From NCBI GenBank assembly GCA_964019695.1, contig OZ026522.1, positions 19,471,977 through 19,535,976 of the forward strand: a DNA stretch of 64,000 nt, given 5' to 3'. The stretch's first letter is position 1. Every line of letters begins with the position of its first letter. This document shows, one piece after another, positions 54,933 to 64,000 of this stretch. The stretch is from Loripinus fragilis (Eukaryota > Mollusca > Bivalvia > Lucinida > Lucinidae). The translations under genes were made by a program, and so were the position numbers. The notes below the pieces were generated by a model. It was not told the DNA's origin, searched no databases, and saw only the letters and a list, made by a program, of their open reading frames with translations.

Positions 54933-55116
54933 TGCAGTAAAACCGGTGTAAAACGGCGACTCAAAAATGCACAAAGCAAATGTTTTATCGACAGATGGTA
55001 GCTTTATGAAGGTCGAGCATTCTACAACTCTTTTGACCTGCATTAAGTGATAGTTGGTCTTGAAAAGCAATTTTGGTCTTCTTTTTGAGTGACCGTTTAA
55101 GACAGGTTTTACTGTA
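54933..55116 (+). mobile_element. TA-flanked MITE (mariner-like ends), copy 3
   Basis: CAGTAAAACCGGTGTAAAAC and TTTAAGACAGGTTTTACTG are inverted ends; the right edge has TA. It sits inside the second copy of the repeat above and is absent from the first. Confidence 0.85.
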
Positions 55117-55137
55117 AAGTATAGCAATCAGCTCCCC

Positions 55138-55144
55138 CTCTCTC

Positions 55145-55183
<39 letters not shown>
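55138..55183 (+). repeat. (CT)n microsatellite
   Basis: About 23 CT units with one A interruption. The sister repeat at 54270 has only CTCTCTCTTT at this point. Confidence 0.97.
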
Positions 55184-55185
<2 letters not shown>

Positions 55186-55379
55186 ATCAGGGAGATAATT
55201 GCAACACTACAAAGGACAGTAAGTACAAAACACAATGCACCCACAAACATCGGGAGCTCAACAACAATATATCATCAAGAATAGGACCACCGCGAACAGC
55301 AGCTGAAGCCATCGGAGGGGGGGGGGGGTTAAATTGGACCACCGCGAACAGCAGCTCAGTTGAAGCCACCAGATGGGTT

Positions 55380-56270
55380 TAAATTTAAACATCCAAATGG
55401 CTTCAGCTGCTGTTCGTGGTGGTCTGATATGCCTTGTTGCAGAAAAGGTTAAAAGCCAACATTGTATTTGACGATCAACTCTTTGGTATCATTTAGAATG
55501 TTTTACGAAATGTATGATATTGATATCCTAGTTTTAGTAACTTAGCAACCAAAACTGGTTTCTATTGTTAAAGTTACAGTCAACCCTCTTTACAACGACA
55601 CTGTTTGTCTCCAAATAATTTGACGTTAAACTGAATTTCTGTTGTAATGAATATAAATTTAAGCTAAACTGGTACATTTGTGCAAATACAATTGACGTTG
55701 TAAAGAAATTTGCTGTTATAAAGAATGTCACTGTAAAAAGTTTTCAGTGTACTTATATTCTTGCAAAACAAATAAGCTGCGAAATATATTGACCGTATGA
55801 GGGGGGGGGGGGCAAAGGATATCTTCATCTAAAAATGTGAAATGAGCTAGTTCAAAATCAAAATCATAGATGAAACTATGCCATAAGTCTCCAAAGTCCA
55901 AAAAGGGGCTTCAGCATCAAAAGAATTTTGTTTTATTTAACTAAGTTATATGGGATATATCTGCCTTAACATTTGTTCAAAATAAGGTTTATCAATATTC
56001 AGTAAGTCATTTAGATATCCTGAAGTAGGGTTGATTGCCTCATTTAACATCAGCTAGATTATTGTCAGAAAGGGACAACATGAAGTCCCTCTCATAACAA
56101 CACAAATGAGTTCAATTAGTTCGCATTGGAATACATACAATTTGAATATAAAATATTGAGCCAAATCGAATAAATTTATTGTCCAAAAGATAATAGAGTG
56201 TGTCCCAACCCTTCTGACATGACAGTAAATTATGTCTTTTTGGTTGTTCAGAATTGAAAAAAGCCTGTTC
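55380..56270. other. Anonymous sequence, no gene
   Basis: Contains a G12 run (55801-55812). At 55388-55420 GGCTTCAGCTGCTGTTCG inverts part of the preceding repeat. A decayed TTAA-like or TA-like relative (ACAGTCAACCCTCTTTACAACGAC .. ACGTTGTAAAGAAATTTGC) lies at 55573-55735. Confidence 0.4.
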
Positions 56271-56277
56271 CTTATAA

Positions 56278-56510
56278 CAAAGTAAGGAAGAAGGCAAATA
56301 TCAGGAATCGATACAATCAAGTACCACACCTAACCCAGGACACTATATGGGAAAGTGATAAAAACCCAAGAAAACATCACATGCAAGAAAGCCAAGACGT
56401 CAGCCCTTTCCCAACAAGTGACCACAAGGCTGCAATAAACAGACATCACAGTATGGCAATGACAAACACAAGTAGCAAAATGAAGATCCACAAAAACACA
56501 TAAAAGCTTG
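56278..56510 (+). repeat. Dispersed repeat family R, copy
   Basis: AAAGTAAGGAAGAAGGCAAATATCAGGAATCGATACAATC through GTCAGCCCTTTCCCAACAAG to GATCCACAAAAACACATAAAAG. Confidence 0.75.
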
Positions 56511-56844
56511 ATTAATTAAGTCAGTATTTTTTCCTTGATTATATTACGAGGCTATGTAGTATAGAGAGTAGAGAAATTGTATGTATACGAATCAGATGCT
56601 AGAAAACCTTTAGATTTTAATTTATGAAGAACCTCAGCTGGGTTTACTATAAATCAAAATAGATTTTTACAATTTCTCTCATAAACTCTTTATACAGTAC
56701 TTTGTAGCATGGAGGTTTAAACAGAGTTAGAATTAGCAATAAAACGTGATTTATACGATCTTGCATGAAGTTTTGGTGACCAGTATAACGTAGAAAGCTT
56801 GTCTGGTTTGTAGTCAACAACACACCGAACTTAGCCGCCATAAT

Positions 56845-57085
56845 TGAGCCGTGACATGTGATTTCCAACAATGTGACATTTTGACAAGTGTAGACTCAGA
56901 TGAGCCTGTGCAGTCTCCTTTTAAGGTTAGAAACTCCAAATGATGTTCAGTCAGTAGCTTAACAGTTAAAGAATACTCAAGCGACAAGCAGAGTCTCTGA
57001 TCAGACTGCGCGTATGCGCAGGCTGATCTGAGGCTTTGCTGGTCGCACATACTACATTGTTGGAAATCTCATGTCATGACTCATA
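56845..57085 (+). mobile_element. MITE family T, copy 3
   Basis: TTGAGCCGTGACATGTGATTTC and GAAATCTCATGTCATGACTCA ends. Core GACTCAGATGAGCCTGTGCAG and GATCAGACTGCGCGTATGCGCAGGCTGATC. It is the longest copy. Confidence 0.88.
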
Positions 57086-57429
57086 TGACATCGATGCCTT
57101 TCAACGACATACCTATCATCAAGCAAATTTTGCACATAGAATTTAACGCTGCCAAGTTCTTTCTTAAGGACGTTGACATGATCCATCTTTCAAGCAACCA
57201 CTACATTGTTGTCTGCAGGCGCTAACACAAACTTCGTAAAAATTCCTGGACACCTTTCAGCTGCTCCTTTCTTCAAATATCTAATAACAGCAAATTTAGT
57301 TTTAGGTGGACGAAGATCCAAATTGTTGCAGTAAAATGAAATTCGTTTATCAGTTATATTAAAACATTTATTTTCCAAGTATTAAAAGCTTTAGATTCAA
57401 CATACTCTTGCTTGCACCAGAATTTTTAA

Positions 57430-57612
57430 CACAAACATTCTAACCCTTATTAATTGGAAAGTCCATTCCTGATTTTATGATGATTTTGTGGTATTTGTTT
57501 CAGTTTATTCAAGTTTTAACAGAATGGTTAAAGCAAACATGGAAACCATTCTGTGGCGTTTGTTTTGGGTTTGCACTGCTTGACTGTGTCCCATAGAACG
57601 ATGCTGTCAGTG
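57430..57612 (+). mobile_element. Degenerate TTAA-family MITE
   Basis: CATTCTAACCCTTATTAATTGGAAAGTCCATT, TTAAAGCAAACATGGAAACC and TTTGGGTTTGCACTGCTTGACTGTGTCCCATAGAACGATGCT match in order. The central hairpin is partly lost. Confidence 0.65.
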
Positions 57613-57943
57613 TCCTTCCAGTTTTGCAATTCTTTCGCTGAGAAAGTGAGGGCTGGTTGCACTGCTTAATTTGTGCTCTTGCTATAATATTCTGTGTATC
57701 TTCCTCATGGCGCCGTTGGTTGATCTGAGTATCGTCTGTGAATTGGGCATTTCCTGGCCATACTCGCTTGCTTTTTGCAGAATATATCAATTCATTTATG
57801 AAAACCAAATAGACCGAAAGGAATGATCGACTTTAACTTTTGCATACCACATAAATAACTGCAGTCACTGAAGCAGAATAATTCCTGAGATAATTATGAC
57901 AAGAAAGACTTACTGTTTTATGCAAGAATCATAGGAAAATGGC

Positions 57944-58271
57944 ACCGGGCCGCGTAGCGCAGTCGGTAACGTGTCTGGCTACAGATGCGTGTCTGACTGC
58001 AGATCCAGGGGTCGCGAGTTCGATCCCGGCCCGGTACCATACTTTCGTGGAGATTGATCATGAAATAATTTCTACGGTCATTCTCCTCCCTTCCGCTGAT
58101 TTATTCAAGAAGGGTTGTTGTCAGTTACAAGCGAAAGTATGTGCATAACTTAATGGTTAACCGCTTGCTCAAGCCTGCCCAGGAAAAAGTGTGGTTAAGT
58201 GAACTGACCGTCCCGCTATGACCATAGCTGTTGACATGGGACGTAAAGCAACAAAAAACAAAAAACAAAAC
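57944..58271 (+). mobile_element. tRNA-derived SINE family B, full length with 17-bp TSD
   Basis: Head: ACCGGGCC pairs with GGCCCGGT; A box GCGCAGTCGGTAA; a duplicated ACGTGTCTGGCTACAGATGC / GCGTGTCTGACTGCAGATC segment; B box CGAGTTCGATCCC. Body CATACTTTCGTGGAGATTGA. Tail CATGACC..GCTGTTGACATGGGACGTAAAGCAAC, then A-rich. AATCATAGGAAAATGGC (57927-57943) and AATCATAAGAAAATGGC (58272-58288) flank it. The reference copy for this family. Confidence 0.92.
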
Positions 58272-58324
58272 AATCATAAGAAAATGGCGTAACAGCTAGT
58301 TCCAACAGCAAGGCACAGACATCG

Positions 58325-58631
58325 TGCGCGGATCCAGAAAGTTTTTTCAGAGGGGTTTTAACTTTTTTTATGTTTTTTTTTATATGTATTTTTTTAGTTG
58401 ATTAGGGGAAAGATGATCTAAATACCATTATAAGTGGGCAATCATCGGCCCGCCAGCGAAACGCCATTTAAATGGCGTCTCGCTGGCGGGCTGATAGTGG
58501 CCCAACATTGAATCCTAGCTTGTAAGCTTTGTGGTTTTACAGCGGATCCAGACCAATATTGCTAAGAAACCCTATATTTTTTGTGATTTTTCAGGGGGGG
58601 GGGGGGTCCGGACCCCCTGTTGATCCGCGCA
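58325..58631 (+). mobile_element. MITE, GCGCGGATCC family, longest copy
   Basis: TIRs TGCGCGGATCC and GATCCGCGCA. Palindrome CGGCCCGCCAGCGAAACGCC ATTTAAAT GGCGTCTCGCTGGCGGGC, ACATTGAATCCTAGCTTG, CAGACCAATATTGCTAAGAAACCC and a G13 run (58594-58606). Confidence 0.9.
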
Positions 58632-58993
58632 TTGACATGCCTGTACAACTATCAAAAAATAATTGATAGGCATTGTTTTTTCATTAAGACATCGTGCAAT
58701 GCCCCAACATACAACGGACAAATAGGACCCGTATCAGTAGGCACTGTTGTGGCGTCGTTGTCCGTATGTGTAAAAAGGACACGTTTTCCTGTGAAACTAT
58801 CAGCTAGAGAATTGGTTATAATTCTGTAAATAATTGCCGTAAGAACAATGGAATATGACACGTTAGACGTCTCAAACGTCTCATATAGATGTTATCATTT
58901 AACATGGTCAATAGATTTTATGGAGCGCAAGTTGTTTAAAATTCTTTATGAAGTGCAAAGAGAGCACGTATATCTTATAAATATTACAGTAAT
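58632..58993. other. Anonymous sequence, no gene
   Basis: Nothing recognised. Confidence 0.35.
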
Positions 58994-59216
58994 ATATAGG
59001 GTGAAGTCCGGTAAATACGGACGTCAGGTAAATTCGGACACACATTGGCAAACAGTGTAAATCCAGATGAGACGGATCCTTATGAGCCGTCTCATCAGGA
59101 TTTTCACTGTTTGCTTAGATGATTTATTTTTTATTCAAATATTTTAAATATGAAACAAACAAGGCCGCTGTCCGAATTTAGCTGTCTTTCCGAATATGCC
59201 CGACTTTACCCTATAT
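58994..59216. mobile_element. TA-flanked element with TATAGGGTGAAGTCCGG ends and an internal hairpin
   Basis: ATATAGGGTGAAGTCCGGTAAATACGGAC..AAATTCGGAC is mirrored by GTCCGAATTTAG..TCCGAATATGCCCGACTTTACCCTATAT. Within it GGCAAACAGTG..GAGACGG-ATCCTTATGA-GCCGTCTC..CACTGTTTGC is a hairpin of the TTAA-MITE type, giving a nested structure. Confidence 0.8.
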
Positions 59217-60177
59217 TTCACATTAGCAGTCCTTGATGGGATGTCCGTGTGCATGAGAGGTCTGGAGAAAATGGATTCATAAATGGTTAAGACATATATG
59301 AGGTGCAAACAAATCGAGAATGATCAGTTTTGAATCATGATGCTATCCAAAAAATCCAAGATGGCCGCCAACATGGCAACCGTTTCTGTTAGAACACATA
59401 TTTACCTTTAAAATTAGCTATATCAGCTTGTTTCTCATTTTGTTTTGGACTCAGCAAGATTGCAATATTTAGAAAAGAGATATAAATACAAATTATGTTA
59501 TTTTACTCTTGCTGAATATCAAATTACTAGTCCAGACAAAGACCAGAAAAAATGAACAAATTGGGTTAATGCACACTGATCATTTATAAGACCAAGATGC
59601 AAGTCAAAATGTATATTTTTTTTTTCTATAAATATAATCTCATGCTCATCATCCCCGCTGTGCTCTGATTCCCAAAGATGCTTCCGTCTTCTATATCTTT
59701 ATTGCTCAAGGCTTTTTACTTTCGCATTCAGCAAATTGTCTATTTTATCTTTCCCTAGATAAAATTAACTGTCTGCATGCAAGATTTGTGTACAAGTTCA
59801 TTGATATAATTTTGAAGCATACCGCTTAAAAGATAATTCATCAGCCAACTTGATTCTGCATTTTGTACTTCTGATTTGCGGTTTGAAAGATCGGTGATAG
59901 AGTGAAAAACAGCCTGGAAAATGTCTGTAAAAAGCTGGAAAATGATAGACAGAGGACTGAAATTAACAGCCTCAGATTATCAGCACAGACACTAGCTATC
60001 GTGACGTCAAAATAAATATCTGGGCCTCATCGAGAGAAATCCTGTCAACCAGGTTTAGGTATGGTTAAAACCTACCAACTCATTAAAATGTACGCTGTAA
60101 ATGCATCGGTTCCCGCAGAAGAGCAGATGGATTTGTTAACACGAATGGGTAAACAACTTCAGAGCCAATACTGAAGT
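59217..60177. other. No gene accepted; short coiled-coil-like frame only
   Basis: CCAAGATGGCCGCC at about 59357 resembles a YY1 site and a start context, but the frame is 16 codons. At about 59890-60010 one frame reads RVKNSLENVCKKLENDRQRT, polar and heptad-like, but it starts after a stop and has no recognised partner. Confidence 0.35.
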
Positions 60178-60401
60178 ACTACCTGCCAGCCAAGAGTGAC
60201 AGTGACGTCATGTTTTGCTTACACAGTTATCGGGGACTTAGAATCGATAGATCACTTGTGTGTTAATCCTATCCTGCGAATAGGATAAATACACAAGTGA
60301 TCTATCGATTAGCATTAGCTTAAGTGGAGTGTCCAAGTTACTGTTTTGCTTAACAATTGCAAACAAAACACGACGTCACTGTCACTCTTTGCTGGCAGGA
60401 C
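60178..60401. mobile_element. Fold-back element with nested inner palindrome
   Basis: CCTGCCAGCCAAGAGTGACAGTGACGTC is mirrored by GACGTCACTGTCACTCTTTGCTGGCAGG. Inside, AATCGATAGATCACTTGTGT is mirrored by ACACAAGTGATCTATCGATT around ATCCTATCCTGCGAATAGGAT. Confidence 0.88.
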
Positions 60402-60415
60402 AGTACGTATGATAC

Positions 60416-60547
60416 AAGCGAAAGTATGTGCACGAAGTACTGGTTAACTGCTTGTTCAAGCTTGCCCAGGAAAAAGTGTGGTTAGGTGAACTGACCGTCC
60501 CGCCATGACCATAGCTGTTGACTTGGGACGTAAAGCAACAAAACAAA
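60416..60547 (+). mobile_element. SINE family B, 5'-truncated, perfect 14-bp TSD
   Basis: Begins inside the body (AAGCGAAAGTATGTGCACGA) and ends TTGGGACGTAAAGCAACAAAACAAA. AGTACGTATGATAC flanks it at 60402-60415 and 60548-60561 without mismatch, so this is a young, 5'-truncated target-primed insertion. Confidence 0.95.
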
Positions 60548-60561
60548 AGTACGTATGATAC

Positions 60562-61300
60562 GTTCTTCCGTTATGATCACACTATTGTTTCAATTTGTAT
60601 GTTATCATGTACAAAACAAGTTTGACCGTTTGTATTTTGATGATTTTTTCATGCACTCACATTTCATGCACATTGATACAATAAGCCATCTTTATCTTTT
60701 GCCTGAAATGAAAGGATGACGAAAAAAAGAAAGGTAATACACGAGAAAAACCATACCTCCCTGCACTTTATGCAACCCTACAGCCCCTAGATAAGAGTGC
60801 GTAACTGAAAATTATTTTCTTATTTCAACCAAAACATATAAAAGAACAATGGCAAACTAATATGCAAACTAAGCGCAAAGCTAAATCAGGTTAAACGTCA
60901 AGGCTGTGAGACGCATTACGATTTTTTGCCATACTGCATTTTTTGCCAAGAACATATCTTTAATTCCACATCTTTAATACCAAGGAGATAAAACATCTGA
61001 GATGGCGGAATTTACGATATGTCTATTTATTGAACACTTGGTACTACATTCTAGAAACATCATTCTGTCATTTACCCTATAGCGTTCAGATAAAAGGAAT
61101 CAATGTCAGACGTCTTGAAATCTGATAAACTGATACTATGTATGTGTGCCAGTAGAAAACAAACACATGATATGTGCGCTCGAGCAAAAAATCAGATCAG
61201 ACTGGGCATTTTTCAATGTTTGCATTAGAAAGCCATGTGCCCTTATAATCAATGATAGTCGTCAGAATTACGGAAGCGGTTGATACCGTGAAATTAGTTT
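60562..61300. other. No gene; H-family end fragment at about 60790-60845
   Basis: CTAGATAAGAGTGCGTAACTG..ATTATTTTCTTATTTCAACC AAAACATAT is one end of hairpin family H. Otherwise anonymous. Confidence 0.45.
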
Positions 61301-61302
61301 AA

Positions 61303-61525
61303 GCCCTCCAGTAAGTTTTTTACTGACCGTTTCAAGGTGGTACTTCTTTTGTGGATCTTTTTTATTTTGTGTTTGTCTTTGCTATATTGCATTGTCTGTG
61401 TGAGCAAGGGCTGATCTCTTCGCTCTCCTGTATGTGACGTTTTTGTCACATTACCATACGGTGTCCTGCGTCAGGTTTGGTACTTGATTGTATCGATTCC
61501 TGATCTTTGCCTTCTTTCTTACTTA
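61303..61525 (-). repeat. Dispersed repeat family R, copy
   Basis: GCCCTCCAGTAAGTTTTTTACTGACCGTTTCAAGGTGGTACTTCTTTTGTGGATC at one end; GGTTTGGTACTTGATTGTATCGATTCCTGATCTTTGCC at the other. The ACTTACTGG-type end palindrome (CCAGTAA..TTACTG) is also in the 34.4-kb copy. Confidence 0.75.
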
Positions 61526-61596
61526 GATATATCTTGAATCTGATAAACTGACATGTGAGCCAGTAGAAAACAAACAAACTGAACTTAAACAAATGA

Positions 61597-61850
61597 ACTG
61601 TGCGCCCCAGCAAAGACTCAGATCAGACTTGGCATTCGCCCGGTCTGATCACAGTCTTTGCCGTGCGCATTAAGAAGCCATGAGTCCGTAAGTCCCCATT
61701 TAGAACAGAGTAAAGAACCTGACTGAGGCAGCCTGATCAGTCTTTGCTAAGCGCATTAAGAAGCCACGAGTCTTTATCCCCACTGAGCACAGAGTAAAGA
61801 ACTGGCTCGGTATTAAACCTGTTCTGAGTCTTAACTGGGCGCACAGTTGA
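61597..61850 (+). repeat. Tandem duplication of a GCGCATTAAGAAGCCAYGAGTC unit
   Basis: GCGCATTAAGAAGCCATGAG..ACAGAGTAAAGAACCTG (61667-61721) and GCGCATTAAGAAGCCACGAG..ACAGAGTAAAGAACTGG (61751-61805). They lie beside a GATCAGACTTGGCATTCGCCCGGTCTGATC hairpin. Confidence 0.75.
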
Positions 61851-62124
61851 TTATATTGGTTGTGTTGTGCACTGGCCTAAATCACAGGAAATGATGCTAA
61901 ATATTGCTGGCGATGGATGCTAACCGAGCTGGTGTCATTTGATCCTGTTTAATTCTCGCAGCGATAGGTACATGTAATCATTTCGTGGTGGGTTTTCCGT
62001 GCTCTTAACTGCCATAGAATTCACTAGGAAACCTCGTCAAAAGCGTTGGATGGACCATCTGTGGGAGCTCAACAAAATCTTCTGGCTGTTGACTAACGAA
62101 ACATCTGGCCTCAAGGTTCATCCT

Positions 62125-62208
62125 CAAACTCAAAATAAAGCGCTATGATTGGCTGCTTGTGGACACGTGTCCGCAAGCAGCCAATCATTGCGCTTTATTT
62201 TGAGTTTG
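62125..62208. repeat. 84-nt palindrome, 42-bp arms without loop
   Basis: CAAACTCAAAATAAAGCGCT..GGACAC / GTGTCC..GCGCTTTATTTTGAGTTTG; the arms differ at two positions. The centre is CACGTG. Contains ATTGGCTGC/GCAGCCAAT. Confidence 0.93.
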
Positions 62209-62484
62209 ACACACTTCAGAAACTGGATGAACATTTAAATTCATTAAAGCAATAGGAATATTTAAAATATGTTCATTCTTCAGTACGGGCAAATGCAGTT
62301 ATTGCTAGTTAAATGTTTTTCTTTATTCTCTGGTTCATGTACATCATCTTTGTATGCCCTTACTGGCCCAAGAATTGGAGAATAAAAGTGCAATAACCAT
62401 ATCTTGCATGTAAATATACTGGATGTAACCTTTCAATTCTTAATTGTCTCACCGCCGGCGGTGTCAGTGTGTTGTGTCCTAAAG

Positions 62485-62676
62485 CAAAGTAAGAAAGAGG
62501 GCAAAGATCAGGAATCGATACAATCAAGCACCACATCTGATCCAGGATACCAATGGGAAAGTGATAACTTCACAAGGCACTTTATCCACGGCTGTTCATA
62601 CAAAGAAGATCCGTCCCGAAATGACGGAATAAATGTTGACAGGGACGTTAAGAATCAAGACAAGCAAACAAAACAA
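62485..62676 (+). mobile_element. Chimera of repeat family R and a SINE tail
   Basis: AAGTAAGAAAGAGGGCAAAGATCAGGAATCGATACAATCAAGCACC belongs to family R. After about 62600 the text changes to GTCCCGAAATGACGG..TGTTGACAGGGACGTTAAGAATCAAGACAAGCAAAC, which is the SINE 3' tail, ending in an A-rich end. Confidence 0.65.
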
Positions 62677-62964
62677 TTCTCGATGTCAATCTTCAACGCC
62701 CATGGCAATATTTCTTTCATCCTTGTATTACTCACTTCAAGCGAATGTTGCACCCTGTCGACCCTTCCTGCATTATTCACATAGCATATGTTACATTTTG
62801 CAATTTGCGTAACCGTGCAGCGTACAAATCAGATAAAAACGTCATTCATCAAAGATCACACATTTTCAATATTTGTTCACAATGGAACGCCCGAAAATAT
62901 GTTGCATGACTTGAGGGTAATTCAATAAGTAAGCACTTCTTCATCTGCATGTTATTGCCTTTTG

Positions 62965-63215
62965 GATTCTAAAACAAATCTAGGATTTCTATTACCAAGG
63001 ACACTGGTCAATGTCAAGTTGATTCTTAAACAAATTCTGAAACAAATCTATGATTTCTATTACCAAGGACACTGGACAATGGCAACTGGTCAATGGCAAG
63101 TTGATTCTAAAATAAGTTCTAAAACAAATCTATGATTTCTATTACAAATTACACTGGTCAATGGCAACTGGCCATTGACCAGTGTCCTTGGGAATATAAA
63201 TCATAGATTCCTGTG
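62965..63215 (+). repeat. Three tandem units closed by an inverted copy
   Basis: TCTAAAACAAATCTAGGATTTCTATTACCAAGGACACTGGTCAATG occurs three times (from about 62968, 63040 and 63118), followed by the inverted CATTGACCAGTGTCCTTGGGAATATAAATCATAGATT. A hairpin with GGCAACTGGCC at its tip results. Confidence 0.85.
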
Positions 63216-63344
63216 CTTCACGACCAATCATTTTGCACAGACATTTTAATTTGTGGCCAACTTAATATAGTATAGTATATTAGCATATTTTGTCAATATT
63301 TGTACCATTTCAAAGGAGCAGTCAGGAAAGGGGAGGAGAAAATT

Positions 63345-63455
63345 ATAAATAGGTCATAGATCATATATTACAATTATAAAGAAATTAAATGGTTCTCTCG
63401 CTGCGCTCGTTCCCACTTAATTCCTTTATAATTGTAATATAAGATATAACCTATA
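63345..63455. repeat. Fold-back with TCGCTGCGCTCG loop
   Basis: ATAGGTCATAGATCATATATTACAATTATAAAGAAATTAA is mirrored by TTAATTCCTTTATAATTGTAATATAAGATATAACCTAT; a GC-rich loop of about 25 nt separates the arms. Confidence 0.85.
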
Positions 63456-63627
63456 CAGATATGAACATCTAAATTTACACAGCATTTGCTGTTACTTTAT
63501 TAAACGACCCTTCACATTCATTATGGTACACCTGCTACCCTAACTTAATTAAGTGTTATATCTTTAATTTTGAAAATGAACTTGAATTGACAGGTAATTC
63601 AAATGACTAACAAAATAATAATTTAGA

Positions 63628-63863
63628 CCCAGTGCATGAGATTTCCAACAATATGGCATTTTGACATGTGTTGACTCGGGCGAGCCTCTGCAGCTTTCTT
63701 TTAAGCTTGGAAACTCCAAATGATGTTAAGTCAGTAGCTTAACAATCATAGAAGACTCAAGCGACTAGCAACGGCTCTGATCAGACTGCGCGTATGCGCA
63801 GGCTGTTCTGAGGTTTTGCTGGTCGCACATACGACATTGTTAGAAATCTCATGCACTGGCTCT
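63628..63863 (+). mobile_element. MITE family T, copy 4
   Basis: CCAGTGCATGAGATTTCCAACAATATGGC and GTTAGAAATCTCATGCACTGG ends; GACTCGGGCGAGCCTCTGCAG and GATCAGACTGCGCGTATGCGCAGGCTG inside. Ends differ from copies 1-3 (GTGCATGAG instead of GTGACATGTG) but remain mutually complementary. Confidence 0.88.
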
Positions 63864-64000
63864 TAAATAAATTTAGTATAATTTTTAAATCGATATTTGC
63901 TGTTGTACGTAAATGAGACCTTAATTATATGTTCTGTCAACAGTAAAACCACAAAATACACCAAACTATTTCATTGACAAGAGTACTGTACGTATCAATT

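Larger units (their letters stand above)
54140..55345 (+). repeat. Two copies of a dispersed repeat; the second carries a MITE and (CT)n
   Basis: 54140-54455 and 54815-55345 share GAGTATGAC.AGGA.AT.CCACAATCACA, CACAGAACACT, GCAA.CAGCTC, GATNATTGCAA.ACTA.AAAGGACA, CCCACAAACAT.GGGA and AGGACCA.CGC..AACAGACAGCA-type ends followed by a G run. Translated in reverse they give AVCDCGISLSYS and MVCDCGMSWSYS, strings I have seen widely in invertebrate predictions. Class unassigned. Confidence 0.65.

Noticed and set aside
59880..60010. Coiled-coil-like frame RVKNSLENVCKKLENDRQRT as a LINE ORF1 remnant
   Set aside because: Short, bounded by stops, and the adjacent segment reads coiled-coil-like only on the opposite strand.

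Overview
The window looks like nuclear DNA from a metazoan, most likely a bivalve mollusc (a heterodont clam or mussel is my best guess; the genus is uncertain). It is AT-rich, has no long open reading frames and no bacterial gene organisation. It is packed with tRNA-headed SINEs, a MetaSINE-like element, TTAA- and TA-flanked MITEs, fold-back elements, CA/TC/ATT microsatellites and unusually many G/C homopolymers. I found no complete protein-coding gene. The only firm genes are three tRNA genes (Glu-TTC on the minus strand and two Ser-AGA on the plus strand, 37.4-39.6 kb). The only recognisable coding remnants are the 3' end of a non-LTR retrotransposon (11.0-11.7 kb) and a decayed reading frame inside a ~5-kb inverted-repeat element (17.7-18.2 kb).

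Layout. 0-8.6 kb: copies of a hairpin repeat (ACCGTCTC/GAGACGGT core), several SINEs, and a 3.2-kb interval bounded by 73-bp inverted repeats. 8.7-13 kb: a SINE inserted in a MITE, a TA-flanked MITE and the LINE 3' end. 13-14.8 kb: MITE copies, a 21-bp minisatellite and a duplicated palindrome. 14.85-19.85 kb: the most striking structure, a large composite inverted-repeat element with repeated subunits, a recurring GTAAC/GTTAC dyad and a degenerate internal reading frame. 20-31 kb: more MITEs, a 42-bp minisatellite, a MetaSINE and nuclear-receptor-like half-site repeats. 31-37 kb: MITEs and tandemly degenerate repeats. 37.4-41.1 kb: the tRNA genes and a nested pair of elements with clear target-site duplications. 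41.3-45 kb: two candidate first exons, a fold-back element and two adjacent CpG-rich arrays. 45-64 kb: an almost continuous mosaic of MITEs, SINEs and fold-backs.

The tRNA genes serve translation and are transcribed by Pol III. Everything else that can be named is transposon-related. Several insertions can be ordered in time because one element interrupts another or carries intact target-site duplications. The candidate exons at 41.35, 43.05 and 35.8 kb rest on composition, start context and splice-like signals only and are given low confidence.
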